Source of the DNA: Moraxella equi | GTDB lineage: Bacteria > Pseudomonadota > Gammaproteobacteria > Pseudomonadales > Moraxellaceae | DNA: 27,679 bases | NCBI RefSeq assembly: GCF_002027555.1 | Contig: NZ_MXAP01000083.1 | Span: forward strand, 1-27,679 | Reading direction: 5' to 3' | In this document: positions 25,190 to 27,679 of the stretch, piece by piece | Layout: each line of letters begins with the position of its first letter | Position numbering within the stretch: position 1 is the first letter of the stretch | The notes under the pieces: generated by a model | Databases searched by the model: none | Told to the model about the DNA's origin: nothing | Seen by the model: the letters and a program-made list of their open reading frames with translations, nothing else | Program-made: the position numbers and the translations under genes

Positions 25190-25669
25190 TTACTCATCAT
25201 CTTCATCAGTTTTGTTTTCACCGTCTTCTGACAAAATGGTCACCAAAATATCAGCAGTGATGTCATGGTGTAGCTGAATGGTAACTTTGTATTCGCCCAC
25301 TTGACGTAGTGTACCTTCTGGCAACTTCACTTCTGCACGGTCAACTGGCAAGCCAGAAGCGGTCAGTGCGTCAGCGATGTCACGAGTACCGATAGAACCA
25401 AATAGTTTACCTTCATCGCCTGCTTTGGCACGCATGATGACATTCACGTCTGATAGAGCATCAGCACGTTTTTGGGCTTCTTGTAGTTCTTTGGCTTCTT
25501 GTGCTTCTAGCTCGGCACGACGTGCTTCAAACTTAGCAATGTTTGCTTCGTTGGCAGGCAGTGCCTTACCTTGTGGGATTAGGAAGTTACGACCGTAACC
25601 TGCTTTTACATCAACAGTCTCGCCAAGTTTACCAAGATTAACGACACGCTGTAATAGAATAACTTGCAT
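25190..25669 (-). CDS. rplI: 50S ribosomal protein L9 (bL9)
   Basis: A 159-residue large-subunit protein. [36 protein letters not shown] is the canonical N-terminal domain. A long helix ([21 protein letters not shown]) joins it to the C-terminal domain with [16 protein letters not shown]. It ends in an acidic tail slightly longer than usual ([13 protein letters not shown]). GGAGA precedes the ATG. It is last in the rpsF-rpsR-rplI operon, 13 bases after rpsR. Confidence 0.97.
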   Translation of the reverse strand: MQVILLQRVVNLGKLGETVDVKAGYGRNFLIPQGKALPANEANIAKFEARRAELEAQEAKELQEAQKRADALSDVNVIMRAKAGDEGKLFGSIGTRDIADALTASGLPVDRAEVKLPEGTLRQVGEYKVTIQLHHDITADILVTILSEDGENKTDEDDE

Positions 25670-25682
25670 GATGGTCTCCTAA

Positions 25683-25910
25683 TTACTTGTGGTTGTCGGT
25701 ATATGGCAATAGAGCCAAATAACGAGCTTGTTTGATGGCAACAGCAAGCTGGCGTTGGTACTTGGTAGAAGTACCAGTGATACGGCTTGGGGTGATTTTG
25801 CCATTTTCGCTGATGTATTGTTTTAGAAGTTCTACATCTTTATAATCGATGTGGGTAATGCCTTCTGCGGTGAAACGGCAGAATTTACGACGACGATAGA
25901 AACGTGCCAT
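25683..25910 (-). CDS. rpsR: 30S ribosomal protein S18 (bS18)
   Basis: A 75-residue protein that pairs with S6 on the small subunit platform. [20 protein letters not shown] and [34 protein letters not shown] are diagnostic. AAGGAG lies before the ATG. No priB is present between rpsF and rpsR, unlike in enterobacteria. It starts 15 bases after the rpsF stop. Confidence 0.97.
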   Translation of the reverse strand: MARFYRRRKFCRFTAEGITHIDYKDVELLKQYISENGKITPSRITGTSTKYQRQLAVAIKQARYLALLPYTDNHK

Positions 25911-25925
25911 GAGTTATCTCCTTAA

Positions 25926-26327
25926 TTATTCGCTTGCATTGTCTTCGCTCTCAGTCTCCTGAGTGCGGACATCATTACGGCGGTTGGCTTTGCGAGTACG
26001 CTTGTCTTCGGCTTCTTTTGCCAAAGGCGATTGCTCGGTAATCGCTTCATCACGGCGAATAACTAGGCTACGCAAAATAGCGTCATTGTAACGGAACAAT
26101 TCTTCTAGTTGAGCCAAAGTCTCATCATTACATTCGATGTTCAAAAGAACATAATGAGCTTTGTGGATTTTGTTGATTGGGTATGCCAATTGACGACGAC
26201 CCCAGTCTTCTAGACGGTGGTTGTTACCGCCATTTTCTTCGACGATAGAACGGTATTTAGTTACCATGTCGGCAACTTGGTTGCTTTGGTCTGGGTGTAC
26301 CAGTAGCACCACTTCATAATGTCTCAT
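25926..26327 (-). CDS. rpsF: 30S ribosomal protein S6 (bS6)
   Basis: A 133-residue small-subunit protein. [22 protein letters not shown] opens the ferredoxin-like fold, and [28 protein letters not shown] is conserved. The C-terminal extension is rich in charged residues ([25 protein letters not shown]), as in relatives whose S6 tail can be glutamylated. GGGAG precedes the ATG. It is first in the operon. Confidence 0.97.
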   Translation of the reverse strand: MRHYEVVLLVHPDQSNQVADMVTKYRSIVEENGGNNHRLEDWGRRQLAYPINKIHKAHYVLLNIECNDETLAQLEELFRYNDAILRSLVIRRDEAITEQSPLAKEAEDKRTRKANRRNDVRTQETESEDNASE

Positions 26328-26332
26328 AAGGA

Positions 26333-26439
26333 CTCCCTACGGATTAAAACAGCCATTATCACAGATAACAGCAAGGAGATTGAAAATTGATTGATATAAA
26401 CCAATCATTTAACAAAGTTCGCTATTATACACGAACTTT
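26333..26439 (-). promoter_or_regulatory. rpsF promoter and structured leader
   Basis: A minus-strand -10 TATAAT (26429-26424) lies in the 10-base loop of a perfect inverted repeat AAAGTTCG (26414-26421) / CGAACTTT (26432-26439). The same repeat could weakly terminate the upstream membrane-protein transcript. The leader holds TTATC-tgt-GATAA (26368-26356), a CCG (26342-26340), and CTCC (26378-26375) able to pair with the GGGAG ribosome binding site (26337-26333). This is similar in layout to known S6:S18-binding leaders. Confidence 0.45.
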
Positions 26440-26459
26440 TTTATAGATAAAAGGGGAAT

Positions 26460-26966
26460 TTAAGATTTTTGGGCGTTTTTGTCGGCTTCTTCAAGCAGTC
26501 GCTTTTGTTCTTGAATGCGTGTTTTTTCTTTGGCTTTGGTGATGTTCACTTCTATCACACCACGCAAAATCTGCCAAATCGCCCCGACAAAGAGCAGGAC
26601 GATAAACACCGCCAAAATCGGCAAAAAGGCACTGATCGCCCCCGACATGTCGCCCATCAAGGCACTGTGAGCCACGCCCGCCACCGCAGGAGCAATCTGT
26701 CCTGCACCTGTCAGTGTATCACCAGGGGTCAAAAGTACCGCCACCGCCAATACCCACAACATACCACCAATGGGGCGTGGAATAACACGCACCACAAAGA
26801 TAAGCAAAAGTAGCACTAAAATAGACGCACCGACATACGCCAAAAACGGCAAATCATTATCTGGCACGTCCTTGACGAGATGTGACCACCAAATCACAAG
26901 CTCGGCAATGTACTCGCTAATGGTATCAAGTGGCAGACTTTTGACAAGATTTTTTAGCCAATCCAT
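26460..26966 (-). CDS. Uncharacterised small membrane protein
   Basis: A 168-residue protein with no family I can name. An amphipathic N terminus (MDWLKNLVKSLP) leads to three hydrophobic segments: about 43-62 (AYVGASILVLLLLIFVVRV), 67-82 (GGMLWVLAVAVLLT) and 111-135 (AISAFLPILAVFIVLLFVGAIW). The C terminus is a charged helix or coil (ITKAKEKTRIQEQKRLLEEADKNAQKS), probably cytoplasmic. No clear ribosome binding site precedes the ATG. It lies upstream of and in the same direction as rpsF, with a hairpin and a separate promoter in between, so it is probably an independent unit. Confidence 0.75.
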   Translation of the reverse strand: MDWLKNLVKSLPLDTISEYIAELVIWWSHLVKDVPDNDLPFLAYVGASILVLLLLIFVVRVIPRPIGGMLWVLAVAVLLTPGDTLTGAGQIAPAVAGVAHSALMGDMSGAISAFLPILAVFIVLLFVGAIWQILRGVIEVNITKAKEKTRIQEQKRLLEEADKNAQKS

Positions 26967-27056
26967 AATTTATCAATCACAAAAATAATCGTCCTATTTT
27001 AGCATATTTTTTGCCAAACTTCACAAATTTTCACTCAAATGCCGTCATTATCGTCA

Positions 27057-27377
27057 TCAGTCATACTTTTTATCTTGCAAGGCTTTGGCACGGGCTAAGG
27101 CTTGCTGTGCTAGCACATCGCTTGGCGGAGCTTGCACATAATAGCCCTGTTCGGCAAGGCGGGCTTTGACTGTCTCAATATCCGCTTGGGCAAGTTTGGT
27201 GCGTTCTGCCAAATCCAAGTGCATGACAAATTGCCCCAAACCCAATTTGGCTCGTATGTCGGACGGCAACACCCCAAGCCAATCACGAATCTCATCGATG
27301 TCGTCAGGATAATTCGGGCGGGCGATATAGACATACCAGTCGGGGCTTTTTGGGAATTTATAAACATCGCAGTGCAT
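27057..27377 (-). CDS. ycgL: YcgL domain-containing protein
   Basis: A 106-residue cytoplasmic protein of unknown biochemical function. The YcgL pattern is clear: MHCDVYKFPKSPDWYVYI, then LGLGQFVMHLDLAERTKLAQADIETVKARLAEQGYYVQAPP, matching the E. coli protein in order and spacing. TTAAGG lies just before the ATG on the minus strand. In several gammaproteobacteria it is linked to rnd (RNase D) or minCDE; neither is visible here, though the neighbouring right side is outside the window. Confidence 0.88.
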   Translation of the reverse strand: MHCDVYKFPKSPDWYVYIARPNYPDDIDEIRDWLGVLPSDIRAKLGLGQFVMHLDLAERTKLAQADIETVKARLAEQGYYVQAPPSDVLAQQALARAKALQDKKYD

Positions 27378-27441
27378 TTTTGTGCCTTAACATTACTATT
27401 TAATTGGAAAAACTTGGGCGTGTTGAATATTGGTATTTGCA

Positions 27442-27576
27442 ATGAAAAATGAGAAAAATCGCACGTTTTTCAAGGAAAAAGTGAAGTTTGATAGTCATTC
27501 TATCAAACAAGCTTTTGACGATGAAAAACAAGATTTAGCCATTTTTTCATGCAAAAACGATTGGTTTTATTTCTAA
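27442..27576 (+). CDS. Possible small ORF of 44 residues
   Basis: ATG 27442 to TAA 27576 reads MKNEKNRTFFKEKVKFDSHS, IKQAFDDEKQ and DLAIFSCKNDWFYF. It is Lys/Phe/Asp-rich with no recognised family and no ribosome binding site. A perfect hairpin GTTTGATAG (27486-27494) / CTATCAAAC (27500-27508) lies inside. The rest of 27378-27679 is AT-rich and shows no other gene. This may be a small protein, a gene remnant, or chance. Confidence 0.25.
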   Translation: MKNEKNRTFFKEKVKFDSHSIKQAFDDEKQDLAIFSCKNDWFYF

Positions 27577-27604
27577 AATAGTTCTATATCATAAATAGTG
27601 TTAT

Positions 27605-27651
27605 AAAGGGTAGGCACGCCCTAGCTTAATATAACAGGGAACCTGCCCTTT
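27605..27651. repeat. Imperfect palindromic repeat at the right edge
   Basis: AAAGGGTAGG (27605-27614) pairs with CCTGCCCTTT (27642-27651) with one G:U-type mismatch, over a 27-base loop that holds CACGCCCT and AGGGAA as a partial inner stem. It has the same general build as the GGGGC-ended repeats at 169, 9152 and 12197, but its ends differ. Confidence 0.45.
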
Positions 27652-27679
27652 TGCTCCGCCAAAATGCGTTGTAATTTTT

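Noticed and set aside
1..27679. CRISPR array, tRNA, rRNA, prophage or complete insertion sequence
   Set aside because: No regularly spaced repeats, no cloverleaf-like segments with a T-loop, and no transposase, integrase or phage genes were seen on either strand.

Overview
The window looks like a chromosomal segment from a member of the Moraxellaceae, most likely Moraxella or a close relative. The basis is the order rplM-rpsI-petABC-sspA-sspB (conserved in beta/gammaproteobacteria), Acinetobacter/Psychrobacter-like protein sequences, moderate-to-low GC by eye, and short interspersed repeats of the kind common in this family. Species cannot be fixed from sequence alone. No prophage, complete insertion sequence, CRISPR array, tRNA or rRNA gene is visible.

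Layout. 1-491: the 3' end of an unidentified gene, a terminator and a MITE-like repeat. 492-5991: fumC (-), 5-formyl-THF cyclo-ligase (+), an NhaC-type antiporter (-), ychF (+) and a YeaL/DUF441 membrane protein (+). 6007-9873: an AT-rich unknown lipoprotein, a histidine-rich lipoprotein with an MliC-like tail behind a Zur-like operator, a family II inorganic pyrophosphatase and a Blc lipocalin. 9874-10409: a 536-base gene-free stretch with three perfect DnaA boxes beside AT-rich DNA. 10410-15000: a full-length but broken thiI, a solitary BrnA-like antitoxin, a SEC-C/YchJ protein and polyphosphate kinase, all on the minus strand. 15326-20365: rplM-rpsI, the cytochrome bc1 operon petABC, sspA (broken by one stop codon) and sspB. 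20468-25116: an unknown multi-pass membrane protein, metG and dinB. 25190-27377: the rpsF-rpsR-rplI operon, a small membrane protein and a YcgL protein, all minus strand.

Most genes are housekeeping: TCA cycle and one-carbon metabolism, respiration, translation, and phosphate/polyphosphate turnover (ppk1 and ppaC). Accessory signal lies in the lipoproteins, the antitoxin-like ORF, the repeats and the intergenic regulatory structures.

The most striking observation is gene decay without indels. thiI keeps its whole reading frame (480 codons) but has two in-frame stops at positions that are Gln in homologues, an ATA where the start ATG should be, and a damaged PP-loop. sspA has an amber codon at a conserved Trp. 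Almost all these lesions can be explained as C:G to T:A transitions. Other candidates worth attention are the Zur-like box before the His-rich lipoprotein, the DnaA-box cluster, a 29-base perfect palindrome in the petABC leader, and a terminator that fills the space where the dinB ribosome binding site should be.
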